From the NCBI RefSeq assembly GCF_018343665.1, contig NZ_JAGYPM010000001.1:819364-883363 (forward strand): 64,000 bases of DNA. Direction: 5' to 3'. Source of the DNA: Cytobacillus citreus (GTDB lineage: Bacteria; Bacillota; Bacilli; Bacillales; Cytobacillaceae). The notes beneath the pieces were generated by a model, which was not told the DNA's origin, searched no databases, and saw only the letters and a program-made list of their open reading frames with translations. Positions 63,955 to 64,000 of the stretch are shown piece after piece. The number at the start of each line of letters is the position of its first letter. Position 1 is the first letter of the stretch. The position numbers and the translations under genes are program-made.

Positions 63955-64000
63955 CAGCGAAGCTGCTTGCCATTGACTGTAACGCCCGATTCTTTGCAGA

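Overview
The window is a low-GC chromosomal segment of an endospore-forming Bacillaceae bacterium. Spore genes (sspP, sspO, sspN, tlp) surround aconitase. The block acnA / thioredoxin-like yneN / sspN / tlp / thioesterase / yneR / plsY ... yneT / parE / parC / alsT follows the order I know from the Bacillus subtilis yne region. Three genes have in-frame UGA codons that are best read as selenocysteine, so the organism is a selenoprotein user, unlike B. subtilis. A Mesobacillus/Cytobacillus/Neobacillus-type genus is plausible, but the species is not determined.

Layout. 1-7.2 kb: a partial gene, DegV, an ABC-F ATPase, vegetative catalase, and a kbl-tdh threonine-to-glycine operon. 7.2-11.1 kb: arylamine N-acetyltransferase and a selenium locus: selD with Sec18, a divergent 78-aa SelW/Rdx-like CxxU selenoprotein, and selA. 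No selB or tRNA-Sec is seen here. 11.2-26.2 kb: spore and TCA genes, a tandem AAA+ protein, a frameshifted chemotaxis signalling protein, a CapA-like protein, a HesB-like selenoprotein (Sec37), a histidine kinase and plsY. 26.4-52.9 kb: a long block lying between plsY and yneT, which are adjacent in B. subtilis as I recall it. It starts with a GH18-like cell-wall protein and then holds two large purine operons. 53-61.6 kb: yneT, parEC with a LexA-type operator, alsT, a secreted protein and a staygreen-family protein. 62-64 kb: decayed tyrosine recombinases and iterated IS21-like end repeats.

The main system is the purine block. The minus-strand operon (36.96 to 28.3 kb) encodes the three subunits of a molybdenum xanthine dehydrogenase, its maturation factors (MocA type, XdhC, and a separate CoxI-like domain), an AzgA-type purine permease and adenine deaminase. 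The plus-strand operon (38.2 to 52.9 kb) encodes a xanthine/urate permease, a cyclic amidohydrolase, a ureidohydrolase-like cysteine hydrolase, a UbiX/UbiD pair, bacterial microcompartment (BMC) shell proteins, a second adenine-deaminase-like enzyme, a cyclase-family hydrolase, a DUF1989 protein, an M20 hydrolase and a deaminase of the guanine/thioadenosine deaminase type. No uricase or allantoate-amidohydrolase-type gene is visible. The enzyme set matches, step by step, the non-oxidative clostridial route from xanthine via ureido- and amino-imidazolecarboxylate, 4-aminoimidazole and imidazolone to formiminoglycine and glycine. My proposal is a BMC-based xanthine-degrading organelle whose decarboxylation uses a prenylated-FMN (UbiD) enzyme. 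The step assignments are inference.

A family of 218-bp structured intergenic repeats has three full copies around this block, plus a 54-bp internally deleted copy that supplies the end of yneR. One full copy carries its inner module inverted and relocated outside the stem.
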